In this document: positions 34,005-41,594 of the stretch, in pieces
Position numbering within the stretch: the first letter of the stretch is position 1
Layout of the letters: every line of letters starts with the position of its first letter
DNA from: Treponema sp. J25
GTDB lineage: Bacteria; Spirochaetota; Spirochaetia; Treponematales; Breznakiellaceae
NCBI RefSeq assembly: GCF_004343725.1
Contig: NZ_PTQW01000017.1
Span: 1-62,605 of the forward strand
Direction: 5' to 3'
DNA length: 62,605 nucleotides
The notes under the pieces: generated by a model
What the model was told of the DNA's origin: nothing
The model's database searches: none
Seen by the model: only the letters and a program-made list of their open reading frames with translations
Made by a program: the position numbers and the translations under genes

Positions 34005-34787
34005 CTATACCAAAAATTCAATACGATCACACTGCATTGTTTCCGGCAATCCCACTTTTCCATCCCGACAGATCACCGTACCTACCGTTCCTCGGGAAGA
34101 TGAAGCAGCGACGCCATATACCGTGTACCGGCCTGGAGGCGGCATTATTCGGTGGGCCGCACCCACATCAAACCAGACCCTTCCTCTTTCCGGGGTTTGA
34201 GAAAGATCGGAAAGATCCAGTTCAACGTTTCGCCCGAGAAGAACCGTTGCCTCGACGAGGTTACCCGATCCAATCTCGTTGCGGATACGACTGGAACTTA
34301 CCGGCGCACCTCCTATCATGAGTGAAGGAACAATCTGAGTTTCTATTCCTTTCGACTCAAGCAAGCCTTTGATAGCAGGTGCATCCGTATCCAATCCATT
34401 CCCGCAGCGAAAATTGCTTCCCACTGCAAGATAATGCAGATTACCACGGTCTTGTAATAGATCTAAAAAATCCTTCCCGCTTAGTTTACTGAAATTTTGA
34501 GAAAAGTCAACCAGCACTACAACCTGGATTCCATAGTACTCTAAAAGGCGGAGTTTTTGAGAAATACTGAGGATATCTCCCCGGTATAATGCGGGATACA
34601 GAACCTTTTTGGGATTTTGGACAAAAGTAATCGCCATCGGAACAAGTGTGGGAGCCTTCCGGGTTATGTGAGCAATAAGAGCCTGATGACCTCGATGAAG
34701 GCCATCAAAGACTCCAATGGTAGCCGCCGTCGGATACGAAAGCGGGGCCGCACAAAATTGTTCCCAGCTAAGGATGGTCATAGACAC
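34005..34787 (-). CDS. ribF: RibF-like FMN adenylyltransferase lacking a normal riboflavin kinase domain
   Basis: RibF normally makes FMN and then FAD from riboflavin. The N-terminal adenylyltransferase domain is intact (IGVFDGLHRGHQALI near residue 25; LVDFSQNFSKLSGKDFL; VGSNFRCGNG; and ISSSRIRN as APVSSSRIRN near 170). The last 80 residues, where the riboflavin kinase barrel should be, are short and lack the GxPTAN nucleotide and metal motif; only a faint PPPGRYTVYG remnant remains. It probably does only the FMN-to-FAD step, or has a degenerate kinase. Start choice: a GTG at 34787 has GGAGG seven bases upstream; ATGs at 34793 and 34781 are alternatives. Confidence 0.85.
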   Translation of the reverse strand: MSMTILSWEQFCAAPLSYPTAATIGVFDGLHRGHQALIAHITRKAPTLVPMAITFVQNPKKVLYPALYRGDILSISQKLRLLEYYGIQVVVLVDFSQNFSKLSGKDFLDLLQDRGNLHYLAVGSNFRCGNGLDTDAPAIKGLLESKGIETQIVPSLMIGGAPVSSSRIRNEIGSGNLVEATVLLGRNVELDLSDLSQTPERGRVWFDVGAAHRIMPPPGRYTVYGVAASSSRGTVGTVICRDGKVGLPETMQCDRIEFLV

Positions 34788-35655
34788 ACCCATACCTCCA
34801 CAGGGTTCCCTCTCGCTGAATGATAGCGATCAGTTCCTCCTGATCTTGTACCAGGGCAACAAGGAGTTTTTCTTCCGGCAGGTTGGGAATGCAGCGATGG
34901 GGCGGAACCCCCTGTCGAATCGCCCTTATGACCGCCCCGTCAGAAACATGGTAGACTTCCATTCCGAGACGGCGGGCCAGTTCTGCGTTGGGACGTTGTA
35001 AGGGGAAGCCCCTTTCTCCCGACCCAGGAACCGCATCTTTAAGATGAAATGGTCCCACCGCCAGGCGACACAGCCGTTCAACATAGGCACAGGAAGCGGC
35101 CTCGCGAGCCAGGTCCCGGGCAAGAGAACGGATATATGTTCCCTTAGAACAATGAATTACAAGACGGGCCCTGCCCTCTATAAAATCCAGAAGTTCCAGG
35201 GCATAGATAGTAACCGGTCGCGGCGCCAGTTCCACAGATTCGCCCCGTCGAGCCCGTTCGGAGGCCCGCTTTCCTTCAACATGAAGGGCCGAATATGCAG
35301 GTGGAACCTGTTCATAGGTGCCTCGGAAACGATTGATCGCTTCTTGCAGATTCTCAAGAGAAGGGACTGGTCCTTCTCGAACAATTGCCCCCTCCGGATC
35401 AAGGGTATCCGTTTCTCTGCCAAAACGGATAGTGGCCTCGTACCATTTATCAAGGGAGGTAAAATAAGGGAGCAAACGGGTTGCTCGCCCCACCGCTACC
35501 ACGAGGAGCCCCGAGGCAAACCGATCCAGGGTACCCGCGTGGCCCACCTTGCCCGTTTTATAGTACTTTTTTATGGCGTGGAGGGTTTCAAAGGAGGTAT
35601 ATCCTTCTGCTTTGTGAATAAGCACCAACCCACTTGCATCAGTCTCCCGATTCAC
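34768..35655 (-). CDS. truB: tRNA pseudouridine-55 synthase
   Basis: An enzyme of about 295 residues that makes pseudouridine-55 in the T-loop of tRNAs. The catalytic Asp lies in KVGHAGTLDRFASGLLVVAVG, and KWYEATIRFGRETDTLDPEG, PPAYSALHVEGKRA and CSKGTYIRSLARDLA are the other family motifs. A PUA-like C-terminal part follows. Start choice: a GTG at 35655 has GAAGGG seven bases upstream; a TTG at 35670 is possible. It overlaps rbfA at one end and ribF at the other. Confidence 0.96.
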   Translation of the reverse strand: MNRETDASGLVLIHKAEGYTSFETLHAIKKYYKTGKVGHAGTLDRFASGLLVVAVGRATRLLPYFTSLDKWYEATIRFGRETDTLDPEGAIVREGPVPSLENLQEAINRFRGTYEQVPPAYSALHVEGKRASERARRGESVELAPRPVTIYALELLDFIEGRARLVIHCSKGTYIRSLARDLAREAASCAYVERLCRLAVGPFHLKDAVPGSGERGFPLQRPNAELARRLGMEVYHVSDGAVIRAIRQGVPPHRCIPNLPEEKLLVALVQDQEELIAIIQREGTLWRYGCVYDHP

Positions 35656-35998
35656 TATGAAGCCCTTCAATCTTTTTTATAATTTCGAAGCCCTCTTGAA
35701 TACTGTGATCCTCATGAAACCGAAGTCGGGGGGTCTGCCGAATATGGAGGGCCAGGTTAAGCTGGGATTGAATAAACCCCGCCGCATGTTGGAGGCCCGC
35801 AATTCCCCGATGTAAGGCCCGTTCTGACTTAAAAGTTGAAACATATACATCCGCGTAGGAAAGATCCCGGGACACCTCCACCCGGGTTATACTGAGTAAG
35901 GTATCTACCCGGGGGTCCTTTATCTTTCCCGATACGATAAGTTCTCCAATTTTCTGTTGAATGTATTGATTTATCCGTTCTAATCGATGCTCAGCCAT
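35639..35998 (-). CDS. rbfA: Ribosome-binding factor A
   Basis: A 119-residue KH-like protein that binds the 30S subunit and helps mature the 5' end of 16S rRNA. The N-terminus [27 protein letters not shown], the [16 protein letters not shown] stretch and [14 protein letters not shown] are typical. It overlaps infB by 8 bases and truB by about 17, within the conserved nusA-infB-rbfA-truB order. Confidence 0.97.
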   Translation of the reverse strand: MAEHRLERINQYIQQKIGELIVSGKIKDPRVDTLLSITRVEVSRDLSYADVYVSTFKSERALHRGIAGLQHAAGFIQSQLNLALHIRQTPRLRFHEDHSIQEGFEIIKKIEGLHSESGD

Positions 35999-38759
35999 TC
36001 TCCTGCCCTAATTTTCTTGCCACCTGGACAACCTCAAACACCTCAAACTGATCTCCCACCTGGATATCATTGAAATTCTCTAAGCCGATACCGCATTCAT
36101 AACCGGCCGCCACTTCTCGTACATCATCTTTGAATCGTTTAAGAGAGGCTATTTTACCGGTATGAATAACGATACCTTCGCGGATAACGTTGACACTGGC
36201 TGTCCGTTTCACGGTCCCTGATAGGACATAACAACCGGCCACCGTACCCACCTTTGGCACCTTGAAGGTTTCTCGCACTTCCACCATCGCAATGACTTCC
36301 TCTTTAGTATCGGGTTTGAGGAGTCCTTCCATGGCTTGCTGAATTTCTTCGACCGCTTTGTAAATGATGTTATACTTACGGATTTCTACTTTTTCTTGGT
36401 CCGCCAAGGCCTTCGCCTGCGGAGTAGGCCGTACGTTAAAACCAATAATAATGGCGTTTGAAGCGGCCGCGAGGTCCACATCTCCTTCGTTAATTGCCCC
36501 CGGGAGAGCCTGAATAACATTGAGCCGAACCTCCTTGGTAGAAAGTTTTTCCAGGCTTGAACGGAGGGCTTCTACCGATCCCTGGACATCTCCCTTAATG
36601 ATTACCTTAAGTTCCTTTATTTCCCCATCGGAGATGGTATCATACAGGTTGTCCAGCGTAATTTTCTTGATGTTCTTCGCATCCTCGAACCGCTTCAGTT
36701 CCTGCCGTTTGGCAGAGATGCTCCGGGCGGTTCGTTCGTCCTCTACCACTTGCAGAGGATCCCCCGCGTTGGGAATTCCATCGAAACCAAGGACTTCTAC
36801 CGGCATGGAAGGAGTGGCCTCTTCAATACGAAGCCCCTTATCGTTAAAGAGGGCCCGTACTTTTCCAGCCCACACCCCTGCCACAAAATTGTCTCCTACT
36901 CGGAGGGTTCCTCGCTGCACGATAACGGTAGCCACGATTCCCCGTCCATGATCGATCCGGGATTCAAGAATTTTACCTTCCGCCCGACAGGTATAATTGG
37001 CTTTCAGTTCCAGAATTTCCGCCTGGAGCAAAATGGCATCGATAAGTTTATCGATACCCAGCTTTTTCAGGGCAGAAATCTCAACAAACATGGTCTGTCC
37101 ACCCCACTCTTCGGGCATGAGTCCCAATTCGGAAAGCTGGGTCTTTACCCTATCGGGGTTCGCTTCGGGCTTATCAATCTTATTGATTGCTACGATAATG
37201 GGAACCTTTGCTTCCTTTGCGTGGTTTAATGCCTCGATTGTCTGAGGCATCACCCCATCGTCCGCCGCTACCACGAGAACCACGATATCCGTAACCTGGG
37301 CTCCTCGGGCCCGCATCCGGGTAAAGGCTTCGTGTCCCGGCGTATCAAGGAAGGTAATGGCCCCATGGGGGGTTTCTACCATATAGGCACCGATATGCTG
37401 AGTAATGCCCCCGAATTCGGTGGACGCCACATCACTACTTCGTATGGCATCGAGGAGCTTGGTCTTCCCATGGTCCACATGGCCCATCACCGTCACAATA
37501 GGAGGACGGGGTTTTAGGTCTTCCTGCCTATCCGCTTCGCTTTCGATGACCGTTTCATCGTAGAGACTAACAACTTTCACCTCACAGCCATATTCTGAGG
37601 CAAGAATCACCGCCGTTTCCGCATCGATCTGTTGATTGATGGTAACCATCATCCCCATGGACATGAGTTTCTGAATGAGATCGGAGGCTTTCAGGTTCAT
37701 CTTTTTAGCCAGTTCGGCTACCGAAATAACCTCGGTAATCTCAATCGATTTGGGGACTGGATTCGTAACGGTGGTCGTTTTTTTCTTAAGCTGGAGGAGT
37801 TTTTCCTCCATCTCCTCTTCTTTCCGTTGATAGACCGTCTTCTTTGCCTTAAAGGTCTTTTTTGCCGCCGGTTTCCCTTCCATGACAGGAACCACCGGTG
37901 CACCGAGGGGCCGGCCGGGGGCTCCGGGCCGAGGACCACCACCCATTCTTCCCGGCATTCCAGGTCTTTGACCACTCCGACTCTGAGGGGCCCCTCGTCC
38001 TCCGCTCCCCGAACCGTCTCGATTCCCTTCCCGGGGTACGCCAGTTCCGGGGGCATTCCGATCCCGATTGGGGAAACTACCTGCCGGAGCCCCCGGCCGG
38101 CCCGGGGTTCCGCTCCTTCCACCGGGAGCCCCCCGTTGGGTCCCAACGGGTCGTCCCCCTACTCGACCAGCTGCCGCCGCCGGTCGCTGCGGAAAAGGAG
38201 GAGCGTTAGTTGAGGAAGAGGTCCCCGGGGAAGAACTCGTCGGCCGTGCGGCTGGTTTTTCAGCACTTCCCCCGCTCTGCGAACCTTCAGAAGACTTTTC
38301 CACAGCTTTTGATTCTTCCTGAGGTATCGGTGCTTCATGCTTTGGCTTTTCCTGTTTACCTGCGGGAGTCCCTACCGGTTTTCCTCCCACGACACCTGCC
38401 GCTACGGCTGGTCGCTGTTGCACAGGCAGAACAGAAACCGTCTTTTTAGTATCCCCCGAATCCTGAGAAGAGGCGCCCTCCCCCTTCTCCTGGGCCGTCG
38501 TATGAACCACCACCTTTGGCTGAGGCTTTTTTGAAACCGTTCCCCCTGCGTCGGCACTGCCTTGAGCACTTCCTGCCGCCCCTGGTTGGGATGCACCAGA
38601 GGGAGGGGTCTTTTTTTTCACTACCACTACTTTCCGTTTTTCGCTTCCCTCAGAGCTTCCTTCCTTTGGAGATGGATTCCCCTCAGGAGATGCGGCCGAT
38701 TTAGCGTGTTTAATCAATTCTACCTTTGGTTTATTTGTCGTATCAAATTCCTCAGCCAT
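35991..38759 (-). CDS. infB: Translation initiation factor IF-2 with long low-complexity N-domain
   Basis: A 922-residue GTPase that brings initiator tRNA to the 30S subunit. Residues about 1-300 are a disordered region rich in Gly, Pro, Ser, Ala, Arg and Lys with repeated blocks such as [16 protein letters not shown]. An IF2-N domain follows (about 345-395, [21 protein letters not shown]), then the GTPase domain with GHVDHGKT (about residues 425-432), DTPGHEAF and NKID, and the EF-Tu-like and C2 fMet-tRNA binding domains (C-terminal [14 protein letters not shown]). AAAGGTG precedes the ATG. The N-region raises local GC content and produces many false antisense frames. Confidence 0.97.
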   Translation of the reverse strand: MAEEFDTTNKPKVELIKHAKSAASPEGNPSPKEGSSEGSEKRKVVVVKKKTPPSGASQPGAAGSAQGSADAGGTVSKKPQPKVVVHTTAQEKGEGASSQDSGDTKKTVSVLPVQQRPAVAAGVVGGKPVGTPAGKQEKPKHEAPIPQEESKAVEKSSEGSQSGGSAEKPAARPTSSSPGTSSSTNAPPFPQRPAAAAGRVGGRPVGTQRGAPGGRSGTPGRPGAPAGSFPNRDRNAPGTGVPREGNRDGSGSGGRGAPQSRSGQRPGMPGRMGGGPRPGAPGRPLGAPVVPVMEGKPAAKKTFKAKKTVYQRKEEEMEEKLLQLKKKTTTVTNPVPKSIEITEVISVAELAKKMNLKASDLIQKLMSMGMMVTINQQIDAETAVILASEYGCEVKVVSLYDETVIESEADRQEDLKPRPPIVTVMGHVDHGKTKLLDAIRSSDVASTEFGGITQHIGAYMVETPHGAITFLDTPGHEAFTRMRARGAQVTDIVVLVVAADDGVMPQTIEALNHAKEAKVPIIVAINKIDKPEANPDRVKTQLSELGLMPEEWGGQTMFVEISALKKLGIDKLIDAILLQAEILELKANYTCRAEGKILESRIDHGRGIVATVIVQRGTLRVGDNFVAGVWAGKVRALFNDKGLRIEEATPSMPVEVLGFDGIPNAGDPLQVVEDERTARSISAKRQELKRFEDAKNIKKITLDNLYDTISDGEIKELKVIIKGDVQGSVEALRSSLEKLSTKEVRLNVIQALPGAINEGDVDLAAASNAIIIGFNVRPTPQAKALADQEKVEIRKYNIIYKAVEEIQQAMEGLLKPDTKEEVIAMVEVRETFKVPKVGTVAGCYVLSGTVKRTASVNVIREGIVIHTGKIASLKRFKDDVREVAAGYECGIGLENFNDIQVGDQFEVFEVVQVARKLGQENG

Positions 38760-38768
38760 ATATCACCT

Positions 38769-40238
38769 TTATTCTTCATCCTCATATTCAAAGCTTAACC
38801 CTACCCCACAGTTCGGACAGGTGGTCATATCGAGGGTTATCTTTGCACCACATTCAGGACATTCATATTCCTCTTCTTCTTCCGAAGAAGCTACCTCTTC
38901 TTGATCTTCCCTTTCCTCCTCAGGGGCGGGCTCTTCTTCTACCACAACCTCAACATTTTCGTCGATAAGCCGCTGCAGTTCTTCAATCTGTTGTGGAGAG
39001 ATTCCCTGCAAGTTCTGTAGTTGTTCGTCGGTTAACTCAAGGAAATCTTCGATGTATTCTATCCCGTTCTGCAGGAGAAGGTCCACCACCACCGGGTCGA
39101 CACCGGGCAATTCTGCGATGCGGCTGATATCTTCTTCGTACCCTTCTTCTTCTCCGAAGAGCTGCGACACCGCCTTGCGGGACTCGGAATAGATATCCAT
39201 GCTCTCATACTGGGATTCGGTTTTTACATCGATGTTCCAGTCGACAAGACGATTTGCAAGCCGTACGTTCAAGCCCTGTTTACCAATGGCAAGGGAAAGC
39301 TGGGAATCGGCCACAATCGCCAGGGCTTGCCGCTTTGCCTCATCCAGGATAATAACATCCTTGACCTCTGCCGGAGAGAGGGCATTCTTTATGAACTTTC
39401 GGGGATCCGTTTCGTACTTTAATATATCAACCTTTTCGCCTTCCAGTTCCTTGATGATAGTCTGAATCCGTACCCCCTTAAGACCCACACAGGCTCCCAC
39501 AGGGTCTACCTCTTCTCGTTTGGAGTATACCGCAATTTTGGTTCGATAGCCCGGCTCCCGGACAATCTTATGAATTTCCACAGTTTTATCATAAATTTCA
39601 GGAACCTCTAGCTCCAGGATAGCCCGCACAAATTCGGTATGCGTCCGGGAAAGCACGATCTGAAGCCCCGAGGGTCCCTTGGTTACTTCCACAATCAGGG
39701 CCTTGATTCTGTCGTTCGGTCGATACACTTCTCGAGGGGATTGGTATTTTTTGGGAAGGATCCCTTCGGCCTTGCCGAGATCAACATAAATCGTTCCATT
39801 CCGTTCCCGTTGGTAGTACCCAATGATAATCTCGCCCACTTTATCTTTAAATTCCGAATAGAGACTATCCTTTTGAATCTCCCGGATTGATTGATGGGCT
39901 GTTTGTTTTGCGCTCTGAACCGCCCCCCGATCGAATTCTTTAGGGTCTATCTCTATGAGAATTTCATCTCCTATCTCGGCTTCTGGATCGAGTTGGCGAG
40001 CCTCCTCTAAAGTTATCTCCGTAACAGGATCTTCGAGCTCTTCTACAATCTGTTTTTTTGCATAGATAGCGACTTCCCGATTATCATCACTAAAGCGAAT
40101 GACCGCATTCTCCGTGGTCCCAAATTTGCGTTTATATGCCGCTAAGAGGGTGTTTTCTATAGTTTTAAGTACTAACTCTTCCGAGAGTCCCCGATCCTGT
40201 ACCAACTGACGGATCGCTTCTGACATATCTGTTGCCAT
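38769..40238 (-). CDS. nusA: NusA with added C-terminal acidic linker and zinc ribbon
   Basis: A 489-residue RNA polymerase-binding factor for pausing, termination and antitermination. Domains in order: N-terminal polymerase-binding domain (1-125), S1 (about 130-200), KH1 and KH2 (about 205-350, with VGACVGLKGVRIQTIIKEL and SLAIGKQGLNVRLANRL), and a helix-hairpin-helix unit (about 375-430, LPGVDPVVVDLLLQNGIEYIEDFLEL). A Glu-rich linker (435-458) and a four-Cys zinc ribbon follow, with C460, C463, C474 and C477. That ribbon is not part of classical NusA. AGGAGG lies 10 bases before the ATG. It overlaps rimP by one base. Confidence 0.96.
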   Translation of the reverse strand: MATDMSEAIRQLVQDRGLSEELVLKTIENTLLAAYKRKFGTTENAVIRFSDDNREVAIYAKKQIVEELEDPVTEITLEEARQLDPEAEIGDEILIEIDPKEFDRGAVQSAKQTAHQSIREIQKDSLYSEFKDKVGEIIIGYYQRERNGTIYVDLGKAEGILPKKYQSPREVYRPNDRIKALIVEVTKGPSGLQIVLSRTHTEFVRAILELEVPEIYDKTVEIHKIVREPGYRTKIAVYSKREEVDPVGACVGLKGVRIQTIIKELEGEKVDILKYETDPRKFIKNALSPAEVKDVIILDEAKRQALAIVADSQLSLAIGKQGLNVRLANRLVDWNIDVKTESQYESMDIYSESRKAVSQLFGEEEGYEEDISRIAELPGVDPVVVDLLLQNGIEYIEDFLELTDEQLQNLQGISPQQIEELQRLIDENVEVVVEEEPAPEEEREDQEEVASSEEEEEYECPECGAKITLDMTTCPNCGVGLSFEYEDEE

Positions 40239-40705
40239 TAGTTTGCAACCTCCTGAGAATGATCTAAACGGGCCTTGATGATGTTTTCATAGGGAATTTC
40301 CATCAGTTCTCCCTTTTTCCGTAACACAAGATGGGTAGTGTCGGCCCTTGCGATAACCCCTCCACACCAGTCGTTCGTATTCTGAAGATAACAGCGGACC
40401 CCCTTTCCCACATACAGAGGAAATTCGGAAGCATCCTTTATAGATCGATTGATGCCTGGCGACAGCACTTCGAGGTATACCGACTCACCGGGGAACGCCA
40501 GTTCGACCCGGGGAATAATGGCCCGGTGCACCCGGGAACAGTCATCAATACCTACCGATCCCTCTGTTTTGCTAATAATCACCTGCACCGCCGTTTTTCC
40601 CTTTTGGTGATGCACTTCCACGTCCACGAGCAACAGCCCCAGTCCCTGCACCACCGTATTGAGGGAGGCATAAAGGCTATCCCTTTCTTTTATGGTATAC
40701 GTCAC
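40238..40705 (-). CDS. rimP: Ribosome maturation factor RimP
   Basis: A 155-residue factor for 30S subunit maturation. The family stretches are visible: GLGLLLVDVEVHHQKGKTAVQVIISK, SVGIDDCSRVHRAIIP, and LEVLSPGINRSIKDASEFPLYVGKGVRCYLQ (usual EVSSPGLDRPL-like motif). The start is GTG at 40705 with AGGTGGAG upstream. It is the first gene of the long leftward operon. The start codon lies only 12 bases after the U-run of an intrinsic terminator. Confidence 0.93.
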   Translation of the reverse strand: MTYTIKERDSLYASLNTVVQGLGLLLVDVEVHHQKGKTAVQVIISKTEGSVGIDDCSRVHRAIIPRVELAFPGESVYLEVLSPGINRSIKDASEFPLYVGKGVRCYLQNTNDWCGGVIARADTTHLVLRKKGELMEIPYENIIKARLDHSQEVAN

Positions 40706-40717
40706 TACTCCACCTAC

Positions 40718-40749
40718 AAAAAAGGAGTCGCTTGCACGACTCCTTTTTT
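40718..40749 (-). terminator. Leader terminator (putative attenuator) of the rimP-nusA-infB operon
   Basis: GGAGTCG (40724-40730) pairs with CGACTCC (40737-40743) over a six-base loop, flanked by A6 (40718-40723) and T6 (40744-40749), which could also pair. On the minus strand the U-run ends 12 bases before the rimP GTG. It lies downstream of the operon promoter at 40777-40805, so it would stop the operon's own transcript unless read through. Confidence 0.85.
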
Positions 40750-40776
40750 CTATCCAAAATCTTTTATCGTGATCTT

Positions 40777-40805
40777 ACTCTATCCTTTCTCTCATGCTTT
40801 GTCAA
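40777..40805 (-). promoter_or_regulatory. Promoter of the rimP operon
   Basis: On the minus strand: perfect -35 TTGACA (40800-40805), 17-base spacer, -10 TAGAGT (40777-40782, 4 of 6). Transcription should start near 40770, about 27 bases before the leader hairpin. It sits just downstream of the comF-type stop codon. Confidence 0.7.
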
Positions 40806-40820
40806 CGGGCATGGGAGATA

Positions 40821-41546
40821 CTAATCATACAAAAGGGTAAGGGCAATAATATGCCGGGCCCCCGCCCTTCGGAGGGTAGCCGCACAGGCTTCGAGGGTCG
40901 CTCCGGTAGTAACCACATCATCAAAAAGGATAAGCTGTTCGGGAATGTTCCCACATACTTCGAAATTGCCACGCATGTTTTGTTCCCGTTCTTGCCGGTT
41001 TAATCTTTTTTGAATCCTTCCGGACCGTCGTCGTAAACAGGAAACCACGGAAAGAGAAAGCCCCTCCTTTCTCCCTATTCTCGGAAGGTATCTCCCAATC
41101 TCAGCTATCTGGTCCCAGCCGGTATGTCGTATTTTTCCCGGTCGGGGAGGAACAGGAACCCAATATAATCGAGAAGAAAAAGAAAGAGGAGTATAATCAA
41201 AACAAAATAGACTGTTAATCATCTGCTGGGCCAGGAAATACGCAAGGCTCCGATGACCTTCAAATTTATAGGTCGCCAGGAGTTTTCGATATGGTCCCTC
41301 ATAGGGGTATAGGGCATACATCTTATCGTAAGACCGGGGTCCCCTATCCCGGCATTCCATACATCGTTCTTGTTCTGAAATGAGCGGACGTCCACAGGAA
41401 CGACACCGTTCGCCCCGGTAGGGAAGAAATAACGATGCACAGGCGCTACAAAGGCCAGACAGAAGTTCCTTTTTAAAGACGAGGGGGATTCCACACAGAG
41501 GACAGGAAGCACCCCATAGCCAGGAAAGATACCGTAACCCCATCAT
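40821..41546 (-). CDS. comF: ComF-family phosphoribosyltransferase-like protein
   Basis: A 241-residue protein with an N-terminal zinc-finger region (CPLCG, CSAC, CRSCGRPL, CMEC: four CxxC pairs between residues 16 and 78) and a C-terminal phosphoribosyltransferase fold with the PRPP loop LFDDVVTTGATL (about 205-216). ComF family members help DNA uptake in competent bacteria, but the family also occurs in organisms not known to be competent. It lies 48 bases after mutS and ends just before the rimP promoter. Two adjacent ATGs (41546, 41543) lack a clear ribosome site; the gap holds a small GGAAG/CTTCC hairpin. Confidence 0.88.
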   Translation of the reverse strand: MMGLRYLSWLWGASCPLCGIPLVFKKELLSGLCSACASLFLPYRGERCRSCGRPLISEQERCMECRDRGPRSYDKMYALYPYEGPYRKLLATYKFEGHRSLAYFLAQQMINSLFCFDYTPLSFSSRLYWVPVPPRPGKIRHTGWDQIAEIGRYLPRIGRKEGLSLSVVSCLRRRSGRIQKRLNRQEREQNMRGNFEVCGNIPEQLILFDDVVTTGATLEACAATLRRAGARHIIALTLLYD

Positions 41547-41594
41547 CCATAACTAGAGGAAGTTTTTCCTTCCCGCATGAGTTTTTTCTATTTT

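Noticed and set aside
37700-38330. Several long antisense and out-of-frame reading frames, Arg- or Pro-rich
   Set aside because: They mirror the GC-rich low-complexity N-region of infB and have no start signals or family similarity.
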